From the NCBI GenBank assembly GCA_031406575.1, contig JANOHP010000181.1:8399-72398 (forward strand): 64,000 bases of DNA. The letters are read 5' to 3'. Under the pieces are notes generated by a model, which made no database searches, had not been told where the DNA came from, and saw only the letters and a program-made list of their open reading frames with translations. How positions within the stretch are numbered: position 1 is the stretch's first letter; the number at the start of each line of letters is the position of its first letter. Below, in pieces: positions 50,995-59,065 of the stretch. This stretch comes from Ga0077555 sp031406575 (GTDB lineage Bacteria > Pseudomonadota > Alphaproteobacteria > Rhizobiales > Hyphomicrobiaceae). A program made the translations under genes and the position numbers.

Positions 50995-51822
50995 TCAGGT
51001 CCGCGCGCCCGTGGGAAAAAACGGCGTGCCGGCAACCGGCGTCGAGGGTGAGGCCATGTCGCGCTGTTCCATCAAGCCTGCCTCCCACGCGAGTCGGCCA
51101 GCCTCGATGGCGCCTGCGAACGCGCGCGCCATGCCCACGGGATCGCCAGCCTTGGCGACGGCCGTGTTGAGGAGAACGGCATCATAGCCCATCTCCATGC
51201 CCTGCGCGGCGTGACTCGGTGCACCGAGGCCCGCGTCGATGACGAGCGGCACATCGGGAAAATAATTGCGCATCGTGCGCAGCGCATAGGGGTTGGCGAG
51301 GCCGCGTCCTGTCCCGATCGGCGCGCCCCAGGGCATGAGCACCTCACAACCCGCCGACAGCAAGCGTTCCGCCGCCCCCAGGTCTTCGGTCGTGTAAGGA
51401 AACACCTTGAAGCCGCTCTTGATCAGCGCGCCGGCCGCTTCTACCAACCCGAAGAGATCGGGTTGCAGCGTATCGTCGTTGGCGATGACTTCGAGCTTGA
51501 TCCAGTCGGTATCGAACAGCTCGCGGGCCATTTCCGCCGTGGCGATCGCTTCTTTCGGCGTGCGACATCCAGCCGTGTTGGGCAACACGCGCACGCCGAG
51601 CCCTTTGATGATGTCCTGGAAGCGGCGGCTGCCACCATCACGGGCCGCTTCTCGTCGCAGCGATACGGTGACGACGCTCGCGCCCGACGCCGCGACGGCA
51701 TCGGCCAGAACTTGCGGAGAGGGATACTGCGCCGTGCCCAGCAAAAGCCGTGATGACAGCGCGACGCCGTAAGGGGCGAAGGGCTTGGGGCCGGCCTGTT
51801 GGGTCTCGTGTCGCGCTAGCAT
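50995..51822 (-). CDS. thiG: Thiazole synthase
   Basis: Forms the thiazole ring of thiamine from deoxyxylulose phosphate, dehydroglycine and the ThiS thiocarboxylate. The 275-residue protein has the Schiff-base lysine region DTDWIKLEVIANDDTLQPD, SRLLLGTAQYPSP near the start, and APIGTGRGLANP for phosphate binding. ATG 51822 with GAGGAG upstream is chosen. It lies between thiS and thiE. Confidence 0.95.
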   Translation of the reverse strand: MLARHETQQAGPKPFAPYGVALSSRLLLGTAQYPSPQVLADAVAASGASVVTVSLRREAARDGGSRRFQDIIKGLGVRVLPNTAGCRTPKEAIATAEMARELFDTDWIKLEVIANDDTLQPDLFGLVEAAGALIKSGFKVFPYTTEDLGAAERLLSAGCEVLMPWGAPIGTGRGLANPYALRTMRNYFPDVPLVIDAGLGAPSHAAQGMEMGYDAVLLNTAVAKAGDPVGMARAFAGAIEAGRLAWEAGLMEQRDMASPSTPVAGTPFFPTGART

Positions 51823-51856
51823 CGGTTCTCCTCGACGACGGTTCGGGGCCGTCTCT

Positions 51857-52090
51857 TCAGCCGCCCTGCCGTGGCGCCACGATCTCGATCTCGTCGCCGG
51901 GGCGCAGCCTTGTCTCGGCGCGCAGACGTGCCGCGACGAAATCCCCATTCACCGCGGTCGCGACCTTCTGCTCGCCGTAACCCAACGCCTCCAGCAGGGC
52001 CGCGAGCGACGTCGCTCCCACCTGCCGCGTTTCGCCATTGACGACCACCGCGACCGCGCTGTGGTCGTGGACTTCTCCACCGTCTGCCAT
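51857..52090 (-). CDS. thiS: Sulfur carrier protein ThiS
   Basis: A 77-residue ubiquitin-like carrier ending in the required Gly-Gly (IVAPRQGG); its C-terminal thiocarboxylate delivers sulfur to ThiG, 34 bp downstream. It contains VNGDFVAARLRAETRLRPGD. ATG 52090 is preferred; the frame opens at 52126. It is the first gene of thiS-thiG-thiE; no TPP riboswitch (CUGAGA motif) is seen upstream, and thiC/thiO are not adjacent. Confidence 0.92.
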   Translation of the reverse strand: MADGGEVHDHSAVAVVVNGETRQVGATSLAALLEALGYGEQKVATAVNGDFVAARLRAETRLRPGDEIEIVAPRQGG

Positions 52091-52170
52091 GTCGTGCCTT
52101 GTTGCCTCGGGCCGTGGACGGGCCATTCTAGGGGAAACCGGGACGCGATCAAAGCTTTGGCGTCACGTCG

Positions 52171-53166
52171 CTAGGCATTGCCAATCAGCACGCCGGCAGC
52201 GAAGACGATCAGCCCGCCGATGACGATCTCAAAAGCGGCCCGCAGGAACTTCGTATCCATGTAACGGGCGCGAATCCAGGCGATGGCCCACAATTCGATG
52301 AACACGATGAAGGCCGCCATCCACGTGGCAATCCAGAACGAATTGAGCACGTATCCCGCCACCGCCAGCGACCAGCTCTGTGGCACGAGATAGGGCAGTG
52401 TGTGGCCGACGCCACCGACGGTGGTCATCAGGCCCGTGATGAAGCCCCGCATCCAGGGATGGCCGCGGCCAGTCAGGGCACCATCGTCGGACAGCGCTTC
52501 GGCAAACCCCATGGAAATGCCGGCCCCGACCGAAGCCGCCATGCCGACCAAGAATGTCTGCCAGTTGTCGTGCGTCGCGAAGGCGGCGGCAAACAGCGGC
52601 GCCAGCGTCGAAACCGAACCATCCATGAGGCCCACGAGCCCGGGCTGGATGATCTGCAACACGAAGATGCGGCGCCGCGTCTCCTCTTCTTCGGAGCGGG
52701 CATCGCCCGTCAGGTGCTTTTCGTCCAGCTTCTGGGCGAGCGAAATGTGCTGGCGCTCGGCGGCGGCCAAATCGCCCAGCAACTTGCGAATGCTGGCGTC
52801 CGACGTGCGCTCCAGTGTGCGTTCGTAGAAATTGCGGGTCTCGAACTCGATGGCTTCCGCCTGCTTGCGCACCTTGTCGAGACCCAGTGGCCGAACCATC
52901 CACAACGGCTCGTGCGTGATGAAGCCCTTCACGTCCTGGCGGCGCACCAGCGGAATGTGCTCACCGAACTTGCGCTTGTGCATATCGATCAGCCAGCGGC
53001 GGTGCTCGTTTTCCTCCTCGGCCATCTCGGTGAACACCAGGGCGGAGGCCGGGTAGGTTTCTTTCAGGCCGTCGGCGTAGTCGGCATAAATGCGCGAATG
53101 CTCTTCTTCGAGGCTGATGGCGAGCGCCAGGATTTCCTGCTCGTTGAGTTCTGAGTAGGTCTTCAC
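52171..53166 (-). CDS. mbfA: Membrane-bound ferritin-like iron exporter MbfA
   Basis: A fusion of a rubrerythrin/ferritin-like di-iron domain (residues about 1-150) with a VIT1/CCC1-type membrane transporter (about 170-331), known in Hyphomicrobiales as an iron exporter protecting against iron and peroxide stress. Di-iron ligands are visible in SLEEEHSRIY, EMAEEENEHRRW, EFETRNFYER and AAERQHIS. The membrane part starts IIQPGLVGLMDGSVSTLAPL. The start is GTG 53166 with GGAGG four bases upstream. An Irr-type box lies 45 bp before it, matching known Irr control in rhizobia. Confidence 0.93.
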   Translation of the reverse strand: MKTYSELNEQEILALAISLEEEHSRIYADYADGLKETYPASALVFTEMAEEENEHRRWLIDMHKRKFGEHIPLVRRQDVKGFITHEPLWMVRPLGLDKVRKQAEAIEFETRNFYERTLERTSDASIRKLLGDLAAAERQHISLAQKLDEKHLTGDARSEEEETRRRIFVLQIIQPGLVGLMDGSVSTLAPLFAAAFATHDNWQTFLVGMAASVGAGISMGFAEALSDDGALTGRGHPWMRGFITGLMTTVGGVGHTLPYLVPQSWSLAVAGYVLNSFWIATWMAAFIVFIELWAIAWIRARYMDTKFLRAAFEIVIGGLIVFAAGVLIGNA

Positions 53167-53210
53167 GAAGCCTCCGGATGCCGATCACGAACGAGGTGTG
53201 ACGCTGCATT

Positions 53211-53227
53211 CTTAGAATAGTTCCAAA
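53211..53227 (-). promoter_or_regulatory. Irr-box (iron control element) before mbfA
   Basis: On the minus strand the sequence TTTGGAACTATTCTAAG matches the rhizobial ICE dyad TTTAGAA-N3-TTCTAAA with one change per arm. It lies 45-61 bp upstream of the mbfA start. Irr would repress mbfA under low iron. Confidence 0.65.
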
Positions 53228-53415
53228 CAAATGGATTGCAATGTCACCCTTCGGCTGATCTGCCCCCGACAGACCGTCGCAGGTGTCCCGCCGGCGCCAA
53301 CGTTGGTTGCTTGCCTTGCATTGCCTGTCCCGGCGTGCTGACTTCGGCGCCGTGGAATTTCTGCACCGCTCGATGAGGCATCGCGAGTGCGTGCCCCTAT
53401 GGGAGAGCGACGGAC

Positions 53416-55713
53416 ATGACCAAGTGGGGCGAATTTCAGGGCCGCATCGAGGACGACCGCCTGATGACGGGTCGCGGGCGCTACGTTGCCGACTTTGCCG
53501 TCCCGCGCATGGCACACGGGGTCGTGGTGCGCTCGCAAGTCGCCCACGCCACGATCACTGCTATCGACACGGCCGCTGCCAAAGCCGCGCCCGGCGTGCT
53601 CGCCGTCTACACTGCCGCCGATTTGGCGGCCGATGGTCTGCCGGATTTCCCGTGCGGCGTCCAATTGCTGCGGCCGAATGGAGAAAAAGCTTTCCCCGCC
53701 CGCCGGCCCATTCTGGCGCGGGACCGCATTCGCGCGGTGGGCGAGCCCGTTGCCTTCATCGTCGCAGAGACCGTCGAAGCTGCCGAAACCGCCGCCGAAT
53801 TGGTCGTGGTCGACACCGACCAGCAAGGCGCGGTCACTGAACTGGATGCCGCCCGCAAAGCCGGCGCGCCAGCCGTATGGACCGAGGTGCCGGACAATAT
53901 CGCCTTCGTCTGGCACAAGGGCGCGGTCGGCTCGGCGCTGCAGGACGCGGCGCACGTCGCCAAGCTCACCTCGCACGTCTCGCGCGTCGCGGCTCTGACC
54001 ATGGAGCCGCGCGGCGCCCTGGGCCTCGTCGACGACACCGGCCGCTATGTCATCCACGCCTCCAATCAGAGCCCGCACCCGCTCAAGGAAGCCTTGGCCG
54101 CGGCCCTCAAAGTCCCCGCAGACCGCGTGCGCGTCGTCGCCAAGGACGTCGGCGGCTCGTTCGGCATGAAAAGCGGTGCTTACCCTGAAGATGTGCTGGT
54201 GCTGTTTGCGGCCAAGAAGCTCAATCGCCCCGTGCGCTGGATTTCCGATCGCCGCGAGAGCTTCCTCGCCGACGATCACGGCCGCGACATCGCCTTCGAC
54301 GGGCAACTGGGGCTCGACAAGGACGGCAAGATTCTCGCGCTGAAAGTCGATTTCACAGTCAACGTCGGCAGCCATCTGTCGGGCCGCTCGCTGTTTCTCA
54401 TCAACAACATCGGTGGCATCGCCGGCGTCTATCTCATCCCCGCCATCGAAGCCGATGTGCGCGGCGTCTTCACCAACACCATGACCAACGCACCCTATCG
54501 CGGCGCGGGCCGACCAGAAGCGACCTACGTCATCGAACGCTTGATCGATCTGGCGGCGGGCCAAATGGGCCTCGATCCTTTCGAGCTGCGCATGCGCAAT
54601 CTCGTGCCCTCCTCGGCCATGCCGTACGACACGAACTTCCTCTTCACGTACGACTGCGGTGAGTTCGAAGCCAATATGACGGGAGCCGCCAAGTTGGCGG
54701 ATCGGGCGGGTTTCGCGGCGCGCCGCGCGGAGTCGAAAGCGCGCGGCAAACTTCGCGGCCTGGGCATCGCCAACCCGATCGAGGTGGCGGCAGGCCCCTT
54801 CACCAAACCGCGCAAGGACCAGACGAAGCTGCGCATCCACGCCGACGGCACCGCGACGCTCTATGCCGGCTCCATGTCGACGGGCCAGGGTATCGAGACG
54901 ACGCTGACGGAACTCGTCGCGCAGGAACTCGGCCTGTCGCGGGACGCCATTCGCTACGAAGCGGGCGACACCGACGATCTGTCGGACGGGCGCGGCAACG
55001 GCGGCTCGGGTGCCACGTCGGTGGGCGGCTCCGTCACGAAGCTCGCTGCGGAGAAAGTCATTGCGACTGGCCGTGTGCTGGCCGCCGAGCTGCTCGAAGC
55101 CAAACCCGAGGACGTGGGCTTCCAAGACGGGCGCTTCCCATTGGTGGGCACCAATCGCTCCGTCAGCTTGGCGGACGTGGCGCGTCATGGGGAAGCCAAA
55201 AACCCAAGCGGCTGGATCGAGAGCGCCGAGTTCATCCCACCGGCCGTGACGTTTCCCAACGGTTGCCACATGTGCGAGCTCGAAATCGACCCCGACACGG
55301 GGGCGACCGAGATTCTGCGTTACTCGATCGTCGAGGATTTGGGAACGGTGCTGCAGCCGATGTTGGTGCGCGGGCAGATGCACGGCGGCGTCGCCATGGG
55401 TGTTGGCCAGGCGCTGGGCGAGTTGATCGTCTACGACGCGGATTCAGGACAGCTCGTCAGCGGCTCGTTCATGGACTACCAGATGCCGCGCGCCGAAGAC
55501 ATGCCGCCGATGGAGATCGAAACCAGATCCGTGCCGACGAAATCCAATCCACTGGGCTCCAAAGGCGTCGGCGAAGCCGGCAACGTCGGTGCGCTGGTCG
55601 CCACCATCAACGCGATCTGCGATGCGCTGTCGCCGCTGGGCATCGACCATATCGAAATGCCCGCCACTCCGGCGCGTGTCTGGTCGGCGATCATCGCCGC
55701 ACGAGGGGCGTAA
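53416..55713 (+). CDS. Xanthine dehydrogenase family molybdopterin-binding subunit (second copy)
   Basis: The large subunit of a molybdenum hydroxylase, 765 aa. It begins MTKWGEFQGRIEDDRLMTGR and has DVGGSFGMKSGAYPE, the active-site loop NAPYRGAGRPEATYV, and the terminal GSKGVGEAGNVGALVATINA, whose Glu is the catalytic base. The RGAGRPE loop differs from the AYxCSFR loop of carbon monoxide dehydrogenase. GGGAG precedes ATG 53416. As with the copy at 32438, no FAD or [2Fe-2S] subunit gene is adjacent. The substrate is unknown. Confidence 0.92.
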   Translation: MTKWGEFQGRIEDDRLMTGRGRYVADFAVPRMAHGVVVRSQVAHATITAIDTAAAKAAPGVLAVYTAADLAADGLPDFPCGVQLLRPNGEKAFPARRPILARDRIRAVGEPVAFIVAETVEAAETAAELVVVDTDQQGAVTELDAARKAGAPAVWTEVPDNIAFVWHKGAVGSALQDAAHVAKLTSHVSRVAALTMEPRGALGLVDDTGRYVIHASNQSPHPLKEALAAALKVPADRVRVVAKDVGGSFGMKSGAYPEDVLVLFAAKKLNRPVRWISDRRESFLADDHGRDIAFDGQLGLDKDGKILALKVDFTVNVGSHLSGRSLFLINNIGGIAGVYLIPAIEADVRGVFTNTMTNAPYRGAGRPEATYVIERLIDLAAGQMGLDPFELRMRNLVPSSAMPYDTNFLFTYDCGEFEANMTGAAKLADRAGFAARRAESKARGKLRGLGIANPIEVAAGPFTKPRKDQTKLRIHADGTATLYAGSMSTGQGIETTLTELVAQELGLSRDAIRYEAGDTDDLSDGRGNGGSGATSVGGSVTKLAAEKVIATGRVLAAELLEAKPEDVGFQDGRFPLVGTNRSVSLADVARHGEAKNPSGWIESAEFIPPAVTFPNGCHMCELEIDPDTGATEILRYSIVEDLGTVLQPMLVRGQMHGGVAMGVGQALGELIVYDADSGQLVSGSFMDYQMPRAEDMPPMEIETRSVPTKSNPLGSKGVGEAGNVGALVATINAICDALSPLGIDHIEMPATPARVWSAIIAARGA

Positions 55714-55731
55714 CGGCGAGGGCGCCGACAG

Positions 55732-56517
55732 TCATCCCTTCCCGCGCAGCTTGGCGAAGTCCGGGCGGCGTTTTTCGAGGAAAGCGGCGAAGGCTTCCTT
55801 GGCTTCCGCCGAGCCCAGGCGTTCGGCGAACACGAGGCCTTCTTCCGCAATGCGGGCGAGCGCCTCTTCGGGTGTCGCCTTGCGCATGAGGCGGCGCGCG
55901 GCCGCCAGCGCACCGGGCGGTTTGGCCGCCAAACGGTGCGCAGTTTTCATCGCTTCGGCTTCGAGTTCGCCTGCGGGCACGATCCGATTGACGAAACCCG
56001 CGTGCACCGCGCGTTCGGCATTGAACGGCTCGCCCAGGCACAGCAGCTCGAATGCCCGTTGGTGCCCCATCAGGCGCGGCGCCAGCAGGCTCGATCCGGC
56101 TTCCATGACGAGGCCCAGGTCGAGGAACGGCGTGCGAAAACTGGCCGTCGGACTGGCGTACACGAGGTCGCAGTGAAACAGCATCGTCACGCCGACGCCG
56201 ATGGCGAGACCATCGACGGCGGCAATGATCGGCTTCGTCAGGGACGGCAGCGTCGAGATGAGGCTCGAGGCGCCCGCCGTGCGCTGCGTGAGGTCGACAG
56301 CGCGGTTGGCGAAATCCGCAATGTCGTTGCCAGCCGTGAACACACCACCCGAGCCGACGATCACGTGCACCGCGACGTCTGCGCTCTTTTCGGCGTCGAG
56401 CAGGGCGGCAGTCATTGTCTCGTACATGGCCCGCGTCAGCGCGTTCTTCTTGGCAGGACGATCGATGCGGATCGTCTGCACGGCGCCATCGCGGGTGACG
56501 CGAATGTCTTCAGACAT
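55732..56517 (-). CDS. Enoyl-CoA hydratase/isomerase family protein
   Basis: A crotonase-fold enzyme of 261 aa acting on a CoA thioester. Crotonase signatures are KKNALTRAM, GSGGVFTAGNDIADF (oxyanion hole) and AAVDGLAIGVGVTMLFHCDLVYA. The usual catalytic Glu pair is not obvious: the second site has FLDLGLVMEAGSS, so it could be a hydratase or an isomerase. ATG 56517 with AGGAG upstream is chosen. It follows the 2-hydroxyacid dehydrogenase by 20 bp, indicating an operon. Confidence 0.9.
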   Translation of the reverse strand: MSEDIRVTRDGAVQTIRIDRPAKKNALTRAMYETMTAALLDAEKSADVAVHVIVGSGGVFTAGNDIADFANRAVDLTQRTAGASSLISTLPSLTKPIIAAVDGLAIGVGVTMLFHCDLVYASPTASFRTPFLDLGLVMEAGSSLLAPRLMGHQRAFELLCLGEPFNAERAVHAGFVNRIVPAGELEAEAMKTAHRLAAKPPGALAAARRLMRKATPEEALARIAEEGLVFAERLGSAEAKEAFAAFLEKRRPDFAKLRGKG

Positions 56518-56537
56518 GGGATCAGCTCCTGCGGGGT

Positions 56538-57488
56538 TCACTCGATCACGCGCACGGGCTTACCGGCGAGCGACCCCTCGATGTTTTCCACCGTGCAGGG
56601 ATAAAACGAGCGGTAGGTTTCTTCTGTCACATAGCCGATGTGGGGGGTGAGCAGGGCGCGCGGCTCGCGGCGCAGCGCGTGGGCGGCGGCCACCGGCTCC
56701 ACATCGTAGACATCCAGGCCAGCGCCGTGAATGCGGCCCGCCGCCAGCGTCTCGGCCAGTGCCGTCGCATCGATGATCGGCCCGCGCGAGGTGTTGATGA
56801 TCGACGCCGTCGGCTTCATCAGGCCCAGTTCACGGGCGCCAACGAGACCGCGCGAGCGATCCGACAGAACGAGATGGATCGAGATGAAATCCGAGCGGCG
56901 AAACAGCTCGTCTTTTTCGACCCGTTCGACGCCTTTTTCCTGCGCGGCGGCGGCGGTGAGGTTTTGGCTCCAGGCAATCGTTTTCATGCCGAATGCCTGG
57001 GCGTAGTGCGCGACACCACTGCCCAGTTTGCCCAATCCCAACAGCCCCATCGTGCGGCCTTTGAGGTCCTGTCCGACCGTCGTCTGCCAGCGGCCCTCGC
57101 GCATGTTGGCGAGTTCGACGTGAAAATTGCGCGCCAGCCCCAGCACCATGCCCATGGCGAGTTCGGCCGTCGCATGATTGCCCGCCGTCGTGCCGCACAC
57201 CGTGATGCCGCGCTCGGCGGCCGCTTTCATATCGATCGAGGCATTGCGCATGCCGGTCGTCACCAGCAGCTTCAACTTCGGAAGCCGCTCCAGCAATGCC
57301 TGCGGAAACGCTGTGCGCTCGCGCATGATGCCGACGATCTCGAAGTCGGCGAGCGCGCGGGCCACCGCGTCCTGGTCGGCGAACGGTTTGTCGAACACGA
57401 CAACTTTGTGCGCCGCCTGCAGGCGGGACCAGTCGGCCATCTTCAGGGCCACGTTCTGATAGTCATCGAGGATCGCGATGGCGGCCAT
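56538..57488 (-). CDS. D-2-hydroxyacid dehydrogenase family protein
   Basis: An NAD-dependent dehydrogenase of the phosphoglycerate dehydrogenase superfamily, 316 aa from ATG 57488 (MAAIAILDDYQNVALKMADW). It has GLLGLGKLGSGVAHYA as the Rossmann motif, INTSRGPIIDATALAE and LTPHIGYVTEETY with the catalytic His. The IAILDDYQNVA start marks a subgroup often annotated only as D-2-hydroxyacid dehydrogenase family; substrate unknown. It shares a transcript direction and a 20-bp gap with the enoyl-CoA hydratase. Confidence 0.91.
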   Translation of the reverse strand: MAAIAILDDYQNVALKMADWSRLQAAHKVVVFDKPFADQDAVARALADFEIVGIMRERTAFPQALLERLPKLKLLVTTGMRNASIDMKAAAERGITVCGTTAGNHATAELAMGMVLGLARNFHVELANMREGRWQTTVGQDLKGRTMGLLGLGKLGSGVAHYAQAFGMKTIAWSQNLTAAAAQEKGVERVEKDELFRRSDFISIHLVLSDRSRGLVGARELGLMKPTASIINTSRGPIIDATALAETLAAGRIHGAGLDVYDVEPVAAAHALRREPRALLTPHIGYVTEETYRSFYPCTVENIEGSLAGKPVRVIE

Positions 57489-57587
57489 GGGGACGTTCCT
57501 GTCGAAGTTGGAGGCACGGTCGGTTCGAACGGGATTTGACCACCTTCCCAGCCCGGCAGCAATGGCCAGCACCTCGTCGTCGGCTTA

Positions 57588-57602
57588 CGAACGGCTCGTT
57601 CG
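57588..57602. promoter_or_regulatory. Palindrome CGAACG-GCT-CGTTCG before the folM-like gene
   Basis: A perfect 6-bp-arm palindrome in the 218-bp divergent gap, with two further palindromes nearby (GCTCGCGAGC near 57617 and AGTTCGAACT near 57675). The cluster suggests a regulator-binding region; the regulator is unknown. Confidence 0.35.
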
Positions 57603-57706
57603 AACTCAAAACCCGGCTCGCGAGCGGTTCGCTATGATGAGCTTGCTCTTTGGCGCGGTGACTTACATGGTTGGAGTTCGAACTACCCACTCGACGGAGC
57701 ACACGC

Positions 57707-58468
57707 ATGACGCACTCCCGCACCGCTCCGGACTGCGCGCTGGTCACGGGCGCTGGCCGTCGCATCGGTCGCGCCATCGCGCTCGATCTGGCGCGCCGTG
57801 GGTGGCGGGTCGGCGTCCACTTCGGCACGTCGCGAGCGGAGGCCGAAGCCGTCGTCGAGGACATTCGGGCCGAGGGTGGCACGTCCGCGCCCTTTGCCGC
57901 CGACCTCGCCGACGCAGCGGAGGCTGGCCGCCTCATCGATACCGTGACGCGCGCGTTCGGCCCCGTCACGTGCCTCGTCAACAATGCCTCGCTGTTCCTC
58001 GACGACCGCATCGAGACGCTGGACGTCGCCGACTGGGATCGCCAATTCGACATCAATCTGCGGGCGCCCGTGCTGCTCGCTCAGCACTTCGCCCGTGCGC
58101 TGCCTGCCGAGCGCAGCGGCCAGATCATCAACATCATCGATCAGCGCGTGTTGCGGCCGACGCCGGAATATTTCTCCTATGCCATCTCCAAAGCCGGTCT
58201 CTGGACCGCAACGCAGATGCTGGCCCAGGCGCTCGCCCCCCGCATTCGCGTCAACGGTGTGGGTCCAGGTCCCGTCCTGCGCAGCATCCACCAAAGCGAC
58301 GCCGACTTCGCCGCCGAAGCCGCGTCCACGCTGCTCGGCCACGGCACCACGCCGCAGGAGATTGCGGCCGCCGTCCTCTTCCTCCTTGACCAGCCCGCCA
58401 TCACCGGCCAGATGATCGCCATCGATGGCGGCCAGCATCTCCTCTGGCAGACCCCTGGCGGCGCATGA
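57707..58468 (+). CDS. SDR family oxidoreductase, FolM/pteridine-reductase-like
   Basis: A 253-residue NADP-dependent short-chain dehydrogenase. The cofactor motif is TGAGRRIGRAIA with the Arg typical of pteridine reductases (TGxxxRIG), and NNAS and YAISK complete the catalytic set. The sequence QRVLRPTPEYFSYAISKAG matches the FolM/PTR1 style. It overlaps folB by 4 bp (ATGA), so the two are translationally coupled and both probably work in folate or tetrahydromonapterin metabolism. ATG 57707 is chosen. Confidence 0.85.
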   Translation: MTHSRTAPDCALVTGAGRRIGRAIALDLARRGWRVGVHFGTSRAEAEAVVEDIRAEGGTSAPFAADLADAAEAGRLIDTVTRAFGPVTCLVNNASLFLDDRIETLDVADWDRQFDINLRAPVLLAQHFARALPAERSGQIINIIDQRVLRPTPEYFSYAISKAGLWTATQMLAQALAPRIRVNGVGPGPVLRSIHQSDADFAAEAASTLLGHGTTPQEIAAAVLFLLDQPAITGQMIAIDGGQHLLWQTPGGA

Positions 58469-58869
58469 GCGATTTCACGCAGGACTTCGACGAAACGTCG
58501 CGCGGGCGTCCCAACCGGCGCGTGTTCGTGCGCGATCTCGAGTTGATGGCCCGCGTCGGCATCTTCGAGGTCGAAAAGCGTTACGTGCAGCGCATCGTCG
58601 TGTCCGTCGATCTGGCCGTGCGCGACGACTACGACGGCGTTTCGGATCGGCTCGAGGATGTCGTCGATTACGGCCGCGTCGTTGCCGCCATTCGCGCCAT
58701 CGTCGACAGCGAACATTTCCACCTCATCGAGACGCTGGCCGAGCGGATCGCGGCGGCTTGCCTCGAAGATCGGCGCATCGTCTCGACCCGGGTGACGATC
58801 GAAAAGCCCGACATCCTGCCCGGCTGCCGTTCCGTCGGCATCGCCATCGAGCGCCACGGACGCGGGTGA
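58465..58869 (+). CDS. folB: Dihydroneopterin aldolase
   Basis: Cleaves dihydroneopterin to hydroxymethyldihydropterin in folate synthesis. The 134-residue protein has the FolB features VFVRDLELMARVGIFEVEK, the conserved VDYGRVV and HLIETLAERIA, and KPDILPGCRSVGIAIER. It overlaps the upstream reductase gene by 4 bp. Confidence 0.93.
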   Translation: MSDFTQDFDETSRGRPNRRVFVRDLELMARVGIFEVEKRYVQRIVVSVDLAVRDDYDGVSDRLEDVVDYGRVVAAIRAIVDSEHFHLIETLAERIAAACLEDRRIVSTRVTIEKPDILPGCRSVGIAIERHGRG

Positions 58870-58973
58870 GCCGGTCGGGCGGCGCGCCGTCCGCCACAAT
58901 TCGACTTCGCGAGTGCCGCACTGACGCCCAAAACTTCGGCGACCCATGCATCTGTGGGGAAACGGTGTGGATG

Positions 58974-58988
58974 CTAACCGCGTGTTAA
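58974..58988. promoter_or_regulatory. CtrA-like site CTAA-N7-TTAA
   Basis: CTAACCGCGTGTTAA differs from the CtrA consensus TTAA-N7-TTAA by one base. It lies 78 bp before the first glucosaminidase-like gene. CtrA control of a cell-wall enzyme would be natural in an alphaproteobacterium (inference). Confidence 0.4.
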
Positions 58989-59065
58989 CGACAAGCGATC
59001 CATAATTCCCGTTGCAGATCGAGACGCTTCTCGAACACACGGTTTGTCTTTGGTCAGGGTGTCAC

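Noticed and set aside
52091..52170. Possible TPP riboswitch before thiS
   Set aside because: The gap to mbfA is only 80 bp and lacks the CUGAGA and ACCUGA motifs.
53212..55383. 723-codon minus-strand frame opposite the second molybdenum hydroxylase
   Set aside because: Shadow frame rich in Arg, Gly and His; the plus frame has conserved catalytic motifs and a good start.
57596..57625. tRNA-like GTTCGAAC stretch
   Set aside because: Looks like a T-loop, but no cloverleaf, anticodon arm or acceptor stem can be drawn around it; better read as an operator-type palindrome.
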